Below, one piece after another: positions 1 through 8,820 of a stretch of DNA of 64,000 nucleotides; the first letter of the stretch is position 1; the number at the start of each line of letters is the position of its first letter. The position numbers and the translations under genes are program-made. Source of the stretch: Bacillus sp. AFS059628 (GTDB taxonomy: Bacteria; Bacillota; Bacilli; Bacillales; Bacillaceae_G). The stretch lies in the NCBI RefSeq assembly GCF_002571225.1, contig NZ_NVEC01000036.1, positions 20,385 through 84,384 on the forward strand. Reading direction: 5' to 3'. Under the pieces are notes generated by a model. The model searched no databases. It was not told the DNA's origin and saw only the letters and a program-made list of their open reading frames with translations.

Positions 1-9
1 TGTTCCCTT

Positions 10-80
10 TCGACATAATATGACAATATAGTTATAATCAGATTTGATATGATTAATTTGAAGTTTTACATTCAGGAGGG
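10..80 (+). promoter_or_regulatory. Promoter-leader module copy 1
   Basis: TCGACA (10-15), a 17-bp spacer and TATAAT (33-38) make a SigA-type promoter. The spacer word ATATGACAATAT is shared with copies at 8225, 12344 and 17377. In this copy the leader further downstream has diverged and keeps only TTTTACATT just before the ribosome binding site. Confidence 0.7.
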
Positions 81-87
81 AAATGGA

Positions 88-342
88 ATGGGAGCGAAAA
101 CATTTAATAATTCTATTGAAAAACTAGCAGAAGAAATTGCAAACAAAGAAGTTAAATTCAAAACAACTGTACCAATTGAGCTTCGAGATACAGAAAATTC
201 AATCGCTATTCTCTTATCTAAAGAACAATCAATCGAGTTGGCACATATGCTAATTAATGGAAATATGTTATTTGAGAAAGACCGTATTGTTCTTACTATC
301 CAAAAACACTCGCAACGTAGCATGTCTGTTACAAGTTATTAG
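88..342 (+). CDS. Hypothetical 84-residue protein
   Basis: No family was recognised. The start at 88 is chosen because a strong GGAGG lies about eight bases upstream; an earlier in-frame ATG at 49 has no ribosome binding site. The protein is soluble and mixed-charge, with no signal peptide or membrane segment. It is expressed from promoter-leader module copy 1 and followed by one of the shared hairpin terminators, so it forms a one-gene unit like those in the 12-20 kb array. The leftmost edge of the window cuts just before its promoter. Confidence 0.7.
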   Translation: MGAKTFNNSIEKLAEEIANKEVKFKTTVPIELRDTENSIAILLSKEQSIELAHMLINGNMLFEKDRIVLTIQKHSQRSMSVTSY

Positions 343-351
343 AAAGTAACA

Positions 352-443
352 CCATCAAGAATACTTAAATAGGATTCCAATACATACTATTACAATTAAA
401 ATGGTTCAACTCAGAAAAAAGACACCTTAGGGTGTCTTTTTTT
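352..443 (+). terminator. Shared 3' module copy 1
   Basis: The tract CCAATACATACTATTACAAT and ATGGTTCAA is followed by the hairpin AAAGACACC-TTAG-GGTGTCTTT and a T-run. The same order recurs downstream of many genes up to about 20.6 kb. Confidence 0.8.
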
Positions 444-533
444 ATTATAAACAGTAGTTTTAAATAATAAATATGTTCAATACTTAGGAGAAATAAAGAA
501 ATTTTTTATTTTATTTAACATCTTTTTAGCTCG

Positions 534-595
534 TTGACAATTTAAAGTTAATGAATTAATATATCAGTTACTAATATATCAGTTACTGATATATT
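534..595 (+). promoter_or_regulatory. Promoter with tandem repeat/palindromic operator
   Basis: TTGACA (534-539), a 17-bp spacer and TAATAT (557-562) form a near-consensus promoter for the GIY-YIG and restriction-modification genes. Overlapping the -10 and start point is a perfect tandem 15-bp repeat, AATATATCAGTTACT, at 558-572 and 573-587. The second copy continues into a palindrome with arms AATATATCAG and CTGATATATT (573-595). The placement suggests a repressor or autoregulator site. No separate controller gene is visible next to it. Confidence 0.75.
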
Positions 596-612
596 TTTTG
601 TGGAGGGAATGT

Positions 613-1044
613 ATGGAAGCTATACAAAATCAATTGTCAATAGGGAAAAACTACATAAAGAAAATCCTGAAACGCGATAAAATTGAGTTTTATGGTCTAA
701 AACCAAGTCAACTTCCTATCGCCCCAGGTGTGTATATTATAAGAGATAAGATTGATGACACAGTTCTATATGTTGGAAGAACTTTAAATTTACAAAGACG
801 GATTTATACAAATCATTTACAAGGAAATTTAAGCACAGCACGTTTAAAGAAATATCTGATTGAAGATTCTTCTAGAAGTGAAGTAGTTGATTTAAACAGT
901 GCTAAAGAATTTTTAAAAAATCAGTGTTACGTTCAATTTATTATTGTAGAAAATGATTATAAATTACGTGGTAAACTAGAATGTTTGTTTACATTTGCAT
1001 TTGATACTTATTATGTAGAACCAGAGAGAGGAAAAAGAAACTAA
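613..1044 (+). CDS. GIY-YIG nuclease-fold protein upstream of R-M gene
   Basis: A 143-residue protein with a GIY-YIG catalytic core. GVYII and LYVGRTLNLQRR give the two tyrosines and the arginine, and a downstream glutamate in RGKLEC fits the metal-binding position. The start at 613 follows GGAGGG with good spacing. It lies 47 bases before the fused methyltransferase-nuclease on the same strand and shares its operator-bearing promoter, so the two are probably one operon. It could be an accessory nuclease or a regulator of the restriction system. The fold assignment is firm; the role is inferred. Confidence 0.75.
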   Translation: MEAIQNQLSIGKNYIKKILKRDKIEFYGLKPSQLPIAPGVYIIRDKIDDTVLYVGRTLNLQRRIYTNHLQGNLSTARLKKYLIEDSSRSEVVDLNSAKEFLKNQCYVQFIIVENDYKLRGKLECLFTFAFDTYYVEPERGKRN

Positions 1045-1091
1045 GTATCCAAGACTAATCGGTGAATTACTAATCTAGAGTAGGTGTATAA

Positions 1092-3599
1092 ATGAGTAAC
1101 AAATTAATTAAAGGTAGTGACTTATTAAGATTTGTTGAGAGCGCATCAATTCATATAAATGAAATATCTGCAGCTACAGAAAAAAAGGAAAAAGGACAAT
1201 ACTTTACATCAAGTTCAATTGCTGAATTTATGGCGGAGAGAGTTAATATAAAAAAAGACACTATTAAGATCCTCGACCCAGGTAGTGGGACAGGAATACT
1301 GACTGCTGCATTTGTTGCAAGAATTATTAAAGAAGGAAGAAAAAATATTCATTTAGAAATAGATTTATATGAAAACGATGAGAAAGTGCTTCCTTTTTTA
1401 TATGACACGATGGAACTATGTAAAAATTTGATGGAGAAACAGGGTAATAAACTAAATTATAAGATACATGAAGAAGATTTTATATTAGTCCATAGTCATC
1501 TGTTTGAATCCTCTCTTTTTGATGAAGAAAAACGTAATAAAAAATATGACTTAGTAATTAGTAACCCCCCTTATTACAAATTAAATAAAAGTCATATATA
1601 TTCACAAATACTACAGGAATATGTACACGGACAACCAAATATTTACTTTATGTTTATGGCCATTGCTGAAAAATTATTAGTTGATGAAGGACAATTGGTT
1701 TTTATTACTCCTAGAAGTTATTGTTCTGGTGCATATTTTGAAAGATTTAGGGATCTTTTTTTTAAGAGTATTGATCCAGATCATTTCCACTTATTTGAAT
1801 CAAGAAAAGGAAATTTTAAGAGTGAAAATGTTTTACAAGAGACTATTATATTAAGTGGATTCAAAAGAAAATATAAGCTTCCACATATTAATATTAGTTC
1901 ATCTTTAAGCCTAAATATTCAAGAGAGCTATAGTGAAGAAACATTTAATAAATCGCTCATTATAGATTCCACAGATCAAATTAATTTAATTAGATTACCT
2001 ATAAATAAAGAACAGTCCAAAGTACTAGAAATGTTTGATAATTGGAGTAATAACTTAACATTAATGCATATGAATATTTCCACTGGCCCTGTAGTAGCTT
2101 TTAGACATAAAGAATATATTAAAGATTATGATGAAAAGGATTCCTATCCATTATTATATATGAAAAATTTAAAACAACTGGAGGTAACATTCCCTTTAGA
2201 ACAAAACAATCAGGGAATTATTTTTGAAGCTATTGAAAAAAAACTTGTTGTTCCGGCCAATAATTATGTACTACTTAAACGTTTTACCTCAAAAGAACAG
2301 AAAAAGAGGGTTGATTGCGGTACATATTTAACAAAAAAATATCCGTTTCAAATGTTAGGTTTGGAAAATCATTTGAATTATATTTATAAAATTGACGAGA
2401 GTCTATGTGAAGAAGAAGCGTTAGGAATAACTGCATTCTTAAATTCAGATTTGGTCGATCAATATTTTAGGATCGTTAACGGAAACACACAAGTAAATGC
2501 TTCAGACATTAGGCCTTTACCTTTTCCTGAATATGAATTTATTGTAAAATTAGGAAGGGATATTCTTGAAGAAAGAATCAGTTATTCAGATGTAGATACA
2601 ATATTAGAAGAAGAATTTATAAATCAAAAAGAAAAGAATCTAGAATGCCTTGTGGAGTTGGGAGAAATGAATAAAGAAGAACAAGCAAAAGATATCTTAC
2701 TGCAGTTAGGATTACCTAAAAAACAACAGAATAAGCGTTCAGGTCTAAGTTTATTAGCTTTATTAGACATTAAAGAAGATGATGAGTGGAGCAATGCTCA
2801 AAAAAGATTACTTCGTATTGTAGATATAATGGATTTTATGGCTAAGAACTATAATCAAGTCTATGCTCCTAATAGTAGAGAAACAATAAGAAGACAAACA
2901 GTTCATCAGTTTGAACAAGCAAATTTAATTGAGAGAAATCCAGATGACCCTTCTAGACCTACTAATAGTGGAAACACAGTTTATGCTGTAACTGACGAAT
3001 TTTTATCTGTAGTTAGGACCTATGGGATAAATCAATGGCTAGAGAAAGTTACAGAATTTAAACAACAATTTTCAACATTATCTCAAAAGTATGAACAAAA
3101 AAGAAACAAAACTCGTATTCCAGTAAAAATTAATGAAGAAGAGTCTTTAAGCTTATCTGCTGGAGAACATAATATTTTACAAAAACAAATCGTAGAAGAC
3201 TTTGGTGCTATTTTTGCGCCAGGTTCAAAGCTTTTATATTTAGGTGATACTGAAAATAAATACTTGTATATTAAGGCAGAGGAACTAGAGGCACTAAATG
3301 TTCCGCCTTTTAGTCATGATAAATTACCAGATGTGGTTCTCTATGACAAAGAAAAAAATTGGTTATTTTTAATTGAGGCGGTTACTTCACATGGTCCCGT
3401 TTCACCTAAACGTTTATACGAATTAGAAAAGGTATTAGAGAATTGTTCAGCGGGGCGTATATATGTGACGGCATTTCCAGACATGTCAGTTTTTAAAAAA
3501 TATGCAGATGATATTGCTTGGGATACGGAAGTATGGTTTGCAAATGCGCCAGAACATATGATGCATTTAAATGGAGATCGTTTCTTAGGACCAAGATAA
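1092..3599 (+). CDS. BsuBI/PstI-type DNA methyltransferase-restriction endonuclease fusion
   Basis: An 835-residue polypeptide that joins two proteins normally made separately. Residues about 1-500 are an adenine methyltransferase, with QYFT (36-39), motif I DPGSGTG (62-68) and motif IV NPPY (158-161). Residues about 526-835 match the BsuBI/PstI endonuclease: a helical N-part with LGLPKKQQNKRSG and YAPNSRETIRRQT, then KLPDVVLY (about 744-751), IEAVTSHGPVSPKR and a C-terminal NGDRFLGP. By family the expected target is CTGCAG, methylated on adenine; this is inferred. Met526 (ATG at 2667) has GGAG nine bases upstream, so a free nuclease could also be made. CTGCAG sites occur inside this gene (1168, 2700), so self-methylation is needed. 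Confidence 0.88.
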   Translation: MSNKLIKGSDLLRFVESASIHINEISAATEKKEKGQYFTSSSIAEFMAERVNIKKDTIKILDPGSGTGILTAAFVARIIKEGRKNIHLEIDLYENDEKVLPFLYDTMELCKNLMEKQGNKLNYKIHEEDFILVHSHLFESSLFDEEKRNKKYDLVISNPPYYKLNKSHIYSQILQEYVHGQPNIYFMFMAIAEKLLVDEGQLVFITPRSYCSGAYFERFRDLFFKSIDPDHFHLFESRKGNFKSENVLQETIILSGFKRKYKLPHINISSSLSLNIQESYSEETFNKSLIIDSTDQINLIRLPINKEQSKVLEMFDNWSNNLTLMHMNISTGPVVAFRHKEYIKDYDEKDSYPLLYMKNLKQLEVTFPLEQNNQGIIFEAIEKKLVVPANNYVLLKRFTSKEQKKRVDCGTYLTKKYPFQMLGLENHLNYIYKIDESLCEEEALGITAFLNSDLVDQYFRIVNGNTQVNASDIRPLPFPEYEFIVKLGRDILEERISYSDVDTILEEEFINQKEKNLECLVELGEMNKEEQAKDILLQLGLPKKQQNKRSGLSLLALLDIKEDDEWSNAQKRLLRIVDIMDFMAKNYNQVYAPNSRETIRRQTVHQFEQANLIERNPDDPSRPTNSGNTVYAVTDEFLSVVRTYGINQWLEKVTEFKQQFSTLSQKYEQKRNKTRIPVKINEEESLSLSAGEHNILQKQIVEDFGAIFAPGSKLLYLGDTENKYLYIKAEELEALNVPPFSHDKLPDVVLYDKEKNWLFLIEAVTSHGPVSPKRLYELEKVLENCSAGRIYVTAFPDMSVFKKYADDIAWDTEVWFANAPEHMMHLNGDRFLGPR

Positions 3600-3609
3600 A
3601 TATTATTTT

Positions 3610-3660
3610 ACCCAAGATGTTTTGAGGATATAAAAATTTCATCAAGATGTCTTGGGTTTT
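3610..3660 (+). terminator. Terminator after R-M gene
   Basis: Arms CCCAAGATG and TGTCTTGGG followed by TTTTAAATT separate the R-M operon from the OLD-family gene. Confidence 0.55.
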
Positions 3661-3704
3661 AAATTATATAAAATACGAATTGTATTATTTGGAGAGTGTA
3701 CAAA

Positions 3705-5690
3705 ATGAAGTTAAAGTCATTACACCTAAAAGGATTTAAAAAGTTTTTATTACCAACAAAATTTAATTTTGAGGAAGCTCTAAATGTGAACACTATTAGT
3801 GGAAAAAATGGATCTGGAAAATCCACTATAGCTGATGCACTAGTATTAGTTCAACAAACTTTTTTTTACAATCAACTAGAGAAGACTTTTAAAGATAATC
3901 CTTTTACTATCAGAGCTAGAGAAAGTCTAACTGACAAATTGTTTGATTGCATAAGCGCTAAAGATAAATCATTAGAAATACGTGTGGAGTTTGTAGATGA
4001 TTCTAATAATGATATTGTTATTGAGTTAGTAGCAATATCAGTTGGGGTGATCTTCAAACATGATTTGATAGTTAAAAAAGGACAAGAGATAATAGATGAA
4101 TATTGGGATATTATGAATCCAGAGAATGTAATTGTATACATAGAATCCAGCAAATTTTATGATGAAACAAATACACCATTCTCAGAGCTAAGTATTAAAA
4201 CACACTTTGAACTGCCAATCTCTCGAGAGGCGTGGATAACATTAAATATGGTATTTTTCCCAAGGGAAACATTTAATTTACTATACAAAAATTTATTGAT
4301 TGACTGGGCTTATGAGCGTTTGATACCAACAAAAGGTAAAATTAACTTATACTATAAATTAGGCGAAGCATTTTTTAATTACTTTTTCCCAAATATTTCT
4401 TTCAATAACTTTTCTGCTAACAATTATAGAGCGAATGAAGTTGTAAATCTTGTGAAAAATATGGAACCAAAATCTAAATCTTATGATATGAGACATTTAA
4501 GCTCAGGTGAAAAAACTATATTTTATCTATTTTTATACATAAATCTGGTGAAAAAAATAAGTATTATAATTATAGATGAGCCTGAGAATCATTTACATGA
4601 AGATTTAATTATAAAACTCAGTATTTTGTTAGATTCATTAAGTAGTGAGAAAAGCTCATTATTAGATGTTTTAAGTGAAATCGATACGGGTGATAGTCTG
4701 AAAGAAAAAGTTAAACAAGTATATGGAACATCAAAAATCAAAAAAATTTCTCAAACATTTTTGATTACTCATTCTAAAGCGTTAATATATTCTAATTTTA
4801 ATACAGGTAGTAATTATATAATCGATGATCAGTTAAGTTTATTAGATTATCAAACTTGCGAGAAACAACTACGTGAGATAGGAATAAGTACAATTAATAC
4901 AAACGTTTTATTTGTTGAAGGTAAGACAGAAGTTGAAATCTTTGATTCTATTTTAAAAGGATATAATGTCAAAGTAGAAAAGATAGAAAATTGCAATAAA
5001 CTAATAGAAATTTATAAGGGGATTAAGGAAGTAAAGAGATTTTTAAGAGGATGTAACTTTGTTTTTATGCTGGATAGGGATGTAATAAATGATGAACGGG
5101 TAAGGACTATAATTAATTCTAATCAAAACGATTTTATTTTACTGGATCGTCATGAAATAGAGAATTACCTTCTAGATACACGCATATGGAAAAAAACTGT
5201 GGATCAGTTTCCAAAGGATGACGATCAAGAAGAGATTACAGAAGTACATATCGAAGGAATCTTTAAAGACAATGCAAAACATTCTTTTAATCAAGTTCAA
5301 AAATTGTATTTAGCCGAAAAAATTAGGGAAGAATTAAATCGTTGGGAACAAGTTGTTAATCATAGAAATATAGAAGTCGATCAAGATAACTATAAAAAAT
5401 ACATTGATGAGTTATTTTCTGATTCTAACATGAATGAATTGAAAGAAAAACTTTATGGTAAATTTTCAAATTGCACAGATAAATATAGTGTAGAAAAATG
5501 GAATGAAGAATATCTATATCTATGTCCTGGAAAACAAGTATTAAATATTTCCGCTAAAGCTATAGGTGAAAAGCTTGGTATTAGAGGTGAGAAATTTATT
5601 AAAGAATTAAAAAAGCAATCTATACTTACAGCTAACGCCCCATTATATAATTTATTGCAGCAAATTAAGAAAGGACTTAATTTATCATAA
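3705..5690 (+). CDS. OLD-family ATP-dependent nuclease (AAA ATPase-TOPRIM)
   Basis: A 661-residue protein. The ABC-type ATPase half has Walker A GKNGSGKST (33-41), signature LSSGEK (265-270) and Walker B IIIIDEPENH (D291, E292). The C-terminal TOPRIM half has FVEGKTEVEIF (E405) and MLDRDV (D457, D459), then HEIENYL. This is the layout of overcoming-lysogenization-defect nucleases, including Gabija GajA, which nick or degrade DNA under ATP control. No UvrD-like GajB or reverse transcriptase partner is next to it, so it fits a stand-alone class. The start at 3705 is preferred over GTG 3696, which overlaps the ribosome binding site. An anti-phage role is inferred from family and location. Confidence 0.85.
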   Translation: MKLKSLHLKGFKKFLLPTKFNFEEALNVNTISGKNGSGKSTIADALVLVQQTFFYNQLEKTFKDNPFTIRARESLTDKLFDCISAKDKSLEIRVEFVDDSNNDIVIELVAISVGVIFKHDLIVKKGQEIIDEYWDIMNPENVIVYIESSKFYDETNTPFSELSIKTHFELPISREAWITLNMVFFPRETFNLLYKNLLIDWAYERLIPTKGKINLYYKLGEAFFNYFFPNISFNNFSANNYRANEVVNLVKNMEPKSKSYDMRHLSSGEKTIFYLFLYINLVKKISIIIIDEPENHLHEDLIIKLSILLDSLSSEKSSLLDVLSEIDTGDSLKEKVKQVYGTSKIKKISQTFLITHSKALIYSNFNTGSNYIIDDQLSLLDYQTCEKQLREIGISTINTNVLFVEGKTEVEIFDSILKGYNVKVEKIENCNKLIEIYKGIKEVKRFLRGCNFVFMLDRDVINDERVRTIINSNQNDFILLDRHEIENYLLDTRIWKKTVDQFPKDDDQEEITEVHIEGIFKDNAKHSFNQVQKLYLAEKIREELNRWEQVVNHRNIEVDQDNYKKYIDELFSDSNMNELKEKLYGKFSNCTDKYSVEKWNEEYLYLCPGKQVLNISAKAIGEKLGIRGEKFIKELKKQSILTANAPLYNLLQQIKKGLNLS

Positions 5691-5701
5691 TAAGCAATTT
5701 A

Positions 5702-5887
5702 CTATCTGTAATTTAATTTTCCCAAAAAATATTTACATTCTAATTTGTAAACATTGTTCTCTTGGAGTAATGAAGGATCGGCGTCGCAGTCGTTAAACCA
5801 GTACTCTATGGCTTCATTAGAGTATTCTAATAATTTTTTAAGTCGCTGAATTTCATTTCCTGAAAGTGTAATATTCTCTTTTTTCAT
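5702..5887 (-). CDS. Hypothetical 61-residue protein
   Basis: No family was recognised. AAGGAGC lies nine bases before the ATG, which supports real translation. The product is acidic and probably helical with a leucine-rich segment (RLKKLLEYSNEAIEYWF). It runs convergently into the OLD-family gene with about ten bases between the stops. Confidence 0.5.
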   Translation of the reverse strand: MKKENITLSGNEIQRLKKLLEYSNEAIEYWFNDCDADPSLLQENNVYKLECKYFLGKLNYR

Positions 5888-6395
5888 AGGACTTAGCTCC
5901 TTCGATATTTATATAGGATCTATAAGTATTCTATGAATTAGTGCCTTGTTTTATACGTATGATATACTTCTCTGATTCATAGCATGTTTGACCAAACCAG
6001 TATAATTTTTCATTCCCTATCCTTTTTCGTTTTATAAAAGCATTAGGAATGGATAGTTTAGATTGTTTTTGCAAAAAAATTCTAGAATGGCTAGAAAAGA
6101 AATCCCTTGAATAAGGATTTCTTTTCTATTTTCTCCACACATGCATGCACCAGTTTGATATTAGATGAGGAAAGCTCATCATTAAAATTAAACTGGTTCA
6201 AGTCAAAGAAAGGCACCTTTGGGTGTCTTTTCTTTATGAATATCACAAGTAATTTGTCGAACAATACTTAATTTACTGTTAAATTAATGTTTATTATAAT
6301 AAATTCAAATCAACTATTTACTTATAAACATTGATTTAACAGTATTTATTAAGTAACTTTTTGGTTTTTACTAAGTACTTAACGGAGGGGATATC
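5888..6395. other. Gene-free interval with two terminators
   Basis: No supported gene. A hairpin with arms GAAAAGAAATCC and GGATTTCTTTTC sits at about 6096-6130. Shared 3' module copy 2 (TGGTTCAAGTC and GGCACC-TTTG-GGTGTC, 6193-6235) follows. The AT-rich promoter region of the next gene fills the rest. Confidence 0.6.
6193..6236 (+). terminator. Shared 3' module copy 2
   Basis: CTGGTTCAAGTC is followed by the hairpin AAAGGCACC-TTTG-GGTGTCTTTTC. No intact gene lies directly upstream, so this may be the tail of a lost cassette. Confidence 0.7.
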
Positions 6396-6875
6396 ATGAA
6401 CGTTTATTTAATGAAAACTTTTAGAGAATGGGCAGAACGTTTTATTAATAACGAGAAGCCATTTGTAGCATTAGATGAAAATGGAATTGACCTTGATTAT
6501 GGAAAGTTAAGTGACACTAAAAAAACGCAATTATTTAAAACATTAGATGAACAAGCAGAGAAAAAACGTCGCTGGGGATTAATACGAACATTCTTTGATC
6601 GTTTTCACCATGATGTTGCATTAGGCGATATCATAGTTGTTGGAACTGGCCAAACAACTAAATTTAATGTTTATGCGATTGTCAGGATAACTAGCGATGC
6701 GTACTATATAGATTCCCCAGATAGTTGGGATTCCCGCCATCGTCGTGATGTAGAAATATTATGGAGTGGGGAACCATTTTCAGTAGAAGAATGGGGATGG
6801 GCACGAAGATTAGAAGTGTTAGACACTCCAGATCGTTTGAAAGAATTCATTGAGGTATATACAAAATTGAAATAG
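6396..6875 (+). CDS. PUA/EVE-like domain protein, possible modified-base reader
   Basis: A 159-residue soluble protein. The second half has GDIIVVGTGQTTKFNVYAIV and a later DSRHRRDVEILW segment. That arrangement resembles the PUA-like (EVE/ASCH-type) modules fused to McrB-type or HNH nucleases that read modified bases. No catalytic motif is visible. GGAGGGG precedes the ATG. It stands alone between shared 3' modules and converges on the MrcB-HNH gene, a natural partner. The family link is by pattern only and could be wrong. Confidence 0.45.
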   Translation: MNVYLMKTFREWAERFINNEKPFVALDENGIDLDYGKLSDTKKTQLFKTLDEQAEKKRRWGLIRTFFDRFHHDVALGDIIVVGTGQTTKFNVYAIVRITSDAYYIDSPDSWDSRHRRDVEILWSGEPFSVEEWGWARRLEVLDTPDRLKEFIEVYTKLK

Positions 6876-6884
6876 ATATCACAG

Positions 6885-6910
6885 GGCACCTTAGGGTGTC
6901 TTTTTTTATG
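6885..6910 (+). terminator. Shared 3' module copy 3
   Basis: Hairpin GGCACC-TTAG-GGTGTC with T-run directly after the stop of the preceding gene. The upstream GGTTCAAGTC tract is missing here. Confidence 0.75.
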
Positions 6911-6937
6911 TTATATGTTGTTGCATCACTTTGAACA

Positions 6938-6973
6938 AAAAGACCTACCATAAAATGATGGTAGGCCTTTTTC
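6938..6973. terminator. Bidirectional terminator
   Basis: AAAAAGACCTACCAT and ATGGTAGGCCTTTTT form a strong stem flanked by A and T runs. It serves the convergent gene pair. Confidence 0.8.
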
Positions 6974-6984
6974 TCGCTTTATAG

Positions 6985-8067
6985 TTAACAGTATGCTTTA
7001 AGTAAATACTCTAACGTTATTTCAATCCCAAAACTAGATAAAACATCTTTCCTTTGTAAATATAAATTTTCTATAATTTGTAACCTCTCACTCTTTATCG
7101 CATGATGAATTTTCCTGTGACAATTAGGACACAGCGAAACAATATTCCCCGGCACATCAAGGCTCCAGGGGAAATCAAATTGTAAACTCATTGGAATTAA
7201 GTGATGCGCTTCAACGAAGTTTTCCCCGGACACATCAGATATAAACGTTTTATGACTAGGATCAATTTCACATACATAATTAGCTTTCTTTAAGGCTTCT
7301 TTTGCAATAGCTGCATCCCGCTTCCATCTTTTACCCGCGCCTGCATTCTCTTGAGGTGGTATTGATCGTGGTGTTTGTGGGGTATTAGATGGTACTACCG
7401 ATTGTATGTCTGATTGATACTGTGTATCTTCTATTTCATCTAGTGTTAGTAAAAAATCGATAAATTGATCCGTGCTCTTCTGACCCATTAGGAATTTTAA
7501 TTTATTGTACACTCCTAATAATTTTATAAGATCTTCCCTAAGTTCTTCATCACTAGGTAGATCATCTGCGGAGTAATATTTACCGCATACATGTGCAGCT
7601 GAATAATTTTTTGCATTATCAGTTTTAGATTTTAAATCAATTTCTTCTAAAGGAAAATCTTCTACAGAATAATCAATTATACTCCGCAGTTTCTCTGCTA
7701 CCTTTTTCATTTTATCCCTTGGCTTTTTACCTTTATATTTGTTTTGCAGATACGTTGTACCTTGGTTTAATGATAAGTAGACACCTTCCATGTCCTTTCT
7801 AAAAAGATAAACTATGTAAAATCCCTTTGTAGCAGTTTCAGTTAAACTACGGTCAAATATGCTTATCCATGGAGTCTCAGTCCAGTTACCTTGTCCTACA
7901 GAGGCTTGTACTTTATATCTTTCTATATCTTCCATAAGTACATCTTTGACAAGAATATCAGGTACTTCATTTAATATGTATTTTGCAAAATTATTTTCCG
8001 TTGGCTTAAAAGGAATTTTCGACTGTGTTTGATATTCAGTAAGTAATTTATTAAATGCCTCTCTCAT
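6985..8067 (-). CDS. MrcB-like N-terminal domain + HNH endonuclease (type IV-like)
   Basis: A 360-residue protein. The N-terminal half carries the MrcB/DUF3578-type signature ASVGQGNWTETPWI (55-68), then YIVYLF and LSLNQGTTY. The linker is rich in P, Q and T (about 225-245). The C-terminal part is an HNH nuclease: Cys near 267, EAHHLIP (286-292) with the catalytic histidines, and LCPNCHRKIH (312-321) as metal-binding cysteines and histidine. This combination is known in modification-dependent restriction enzymes that cut methylated or otherwise modified DNA. GAGGGG precedes the ATG. The domain calls are strong; the exact DNA target is unknown. Confidence 0.85.
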   Translation of the reverse strand: MREAFNKLLTEYQTQSKIPFKPTENNFAKYILNEVPDILVKDVLMEDIERYKVQASVGQGNWTETPWISIFDRSLTETATKGFYIVYLFRKDMEGVYLSLNQGTTYLQNKYKGKKPRDKMKKVAEKLRSIIDYSVEDFPLEEIDLKSKTDNAKNYSAAHVCGKYYSADDLPSDEELREDLIKLLGVYNKLKFLMGQKSTDQFIDFLLTLDEIEDTQYQSDIQSVVPSNTPQTPRSIPPQENAGAGKRWKRDAAIAKEALKKANYVCEIDPSHKTFISDVSGENFVEAHHLIPMSLQFDFPWSLDVPGNIVSLCPNCHRKIHHAIKSERLQIIENLYLQRKDVLSSFGIEITLEYLLKAYC

Positions 8068-8185
8068 AAATTCCCCTCCAAAATTACTAATCTAATATAT
8101 TAAGTTATATTCTACCATTTATACCTCGAAAAAGTATAATAGACATAACGGATTACTAAGTTCAAAGGAGTGGGATTAATAGAGC

Positions 8186-8300
8186 ATAACAAAGGAGGGG
8201 GTCAGCTCTCTTTTTTATTTCCATTCGACAAGATATGACAATATAAAGATAATATGTTTGTTACCATGAGGTGAGAAATCTTACATTTTGAAGGGGAGTT
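8186..8300 (+). promoter_or_regulatory. Promoter-leader module copy 2
   Basis: After a GAGC...GCTC hairpin and T-run (8180-8218), TCGACA (8225-8230), a 17-bp spacer and GATAAT (8248-8253) form the promoter. The leader GTTACCATGAGGTGAGAAAT continuing CTTACATTTTG is nearly identical to copy 3. Confidence 0.75.
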
Positions 8301-8307
8301 TAAAAGG

Positions 8308-8697
8308 GTGCAAACAATAACTACTGTATCGAATAAAGAAGAATTAGAGCTTGCAATAAAAAATAAGGTGTCTACTATACTCTGCACAGGAGATATTGCC
8401 GAAAAGGTAAACAGATCTTATAAGATGAAAACTGTATCAAAATTCACTTTACCTATATTAGCAGCGGCTATTGCAGGGATACCTTTTACTGTTGGAATGA
8501 GTACAACTGCCATTATACCAGTGGCAACTTTAAGCGGATTAGAAATAGCAGCTATTGCAGCAATCATTTATCTAGGCTTCACATTGGTGAAACAAATAAT
8601 TAGTGAATACGATAAGGTTTCTTTTAAACGAAACCCCAAAACCGGAAAAATAGAAATTGTTATTGAGAGAAAATGGAGAAAAACAAAAGAGGCGTGA
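8308..8697 (+). CDS. Hypothetical membrane protein
   Basis: A 129-residue protein starting with GTG after GGGGAG. Residues about 1-45 are soluble. Two hydrophobic helices follow: about 47-66 (TLPILAAAIAGIPF region) and 68-95 (LSGLEIAAIAAIIYLGF region). A very basic tail ends in RKWRKTKEA. No family was recognised. It is a single-gene unit with promoter-leader module 2 in front and a terminator directly behind. A small membrane protein in a defence island could be a membrane effector, but nothing in the sequence proves this. Confidence 0.6.
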   Translation: MQTITTVSNKEELELAIKNKVSTILCTGDIAEKVNRSYKMKTVSKFTLPILAAAIAGIPFTVGMSTTAIIPVATLSGLEIAAIAAIIYLGFTLVKQIISEYDKVSFKRNPKTGKIEIVIERKWRKTKEA

Positions 8698-8722
8698 TTA
8701 TGCACACCTCTTTTGTTTTTTC
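8682..8722 (+). terminator. Rho-independent terminator
   Basis: ACAAAAGAGGCGTG and CACACCTCTTTTGT form a long stem followed by TTTTT, overlapping the end of the preceding gene. Confidence 0.8.
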
Positions 8723-8820
8723 ACGTACCTTTTCTAGATTAGCGATATCAATATGTTCAAATTTAACAATTTTCTTGTAACGGAATCCTTATTAATAACA
8801 GATTATCTTCCTAGTCATTT

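Noticed and set aside
3705-5690. Gabija system
   Set aside because: The ATPase-TOPRIM protein fits GajA in outline, but no UvrD-like GajB follows, so only OLD family is claimed.
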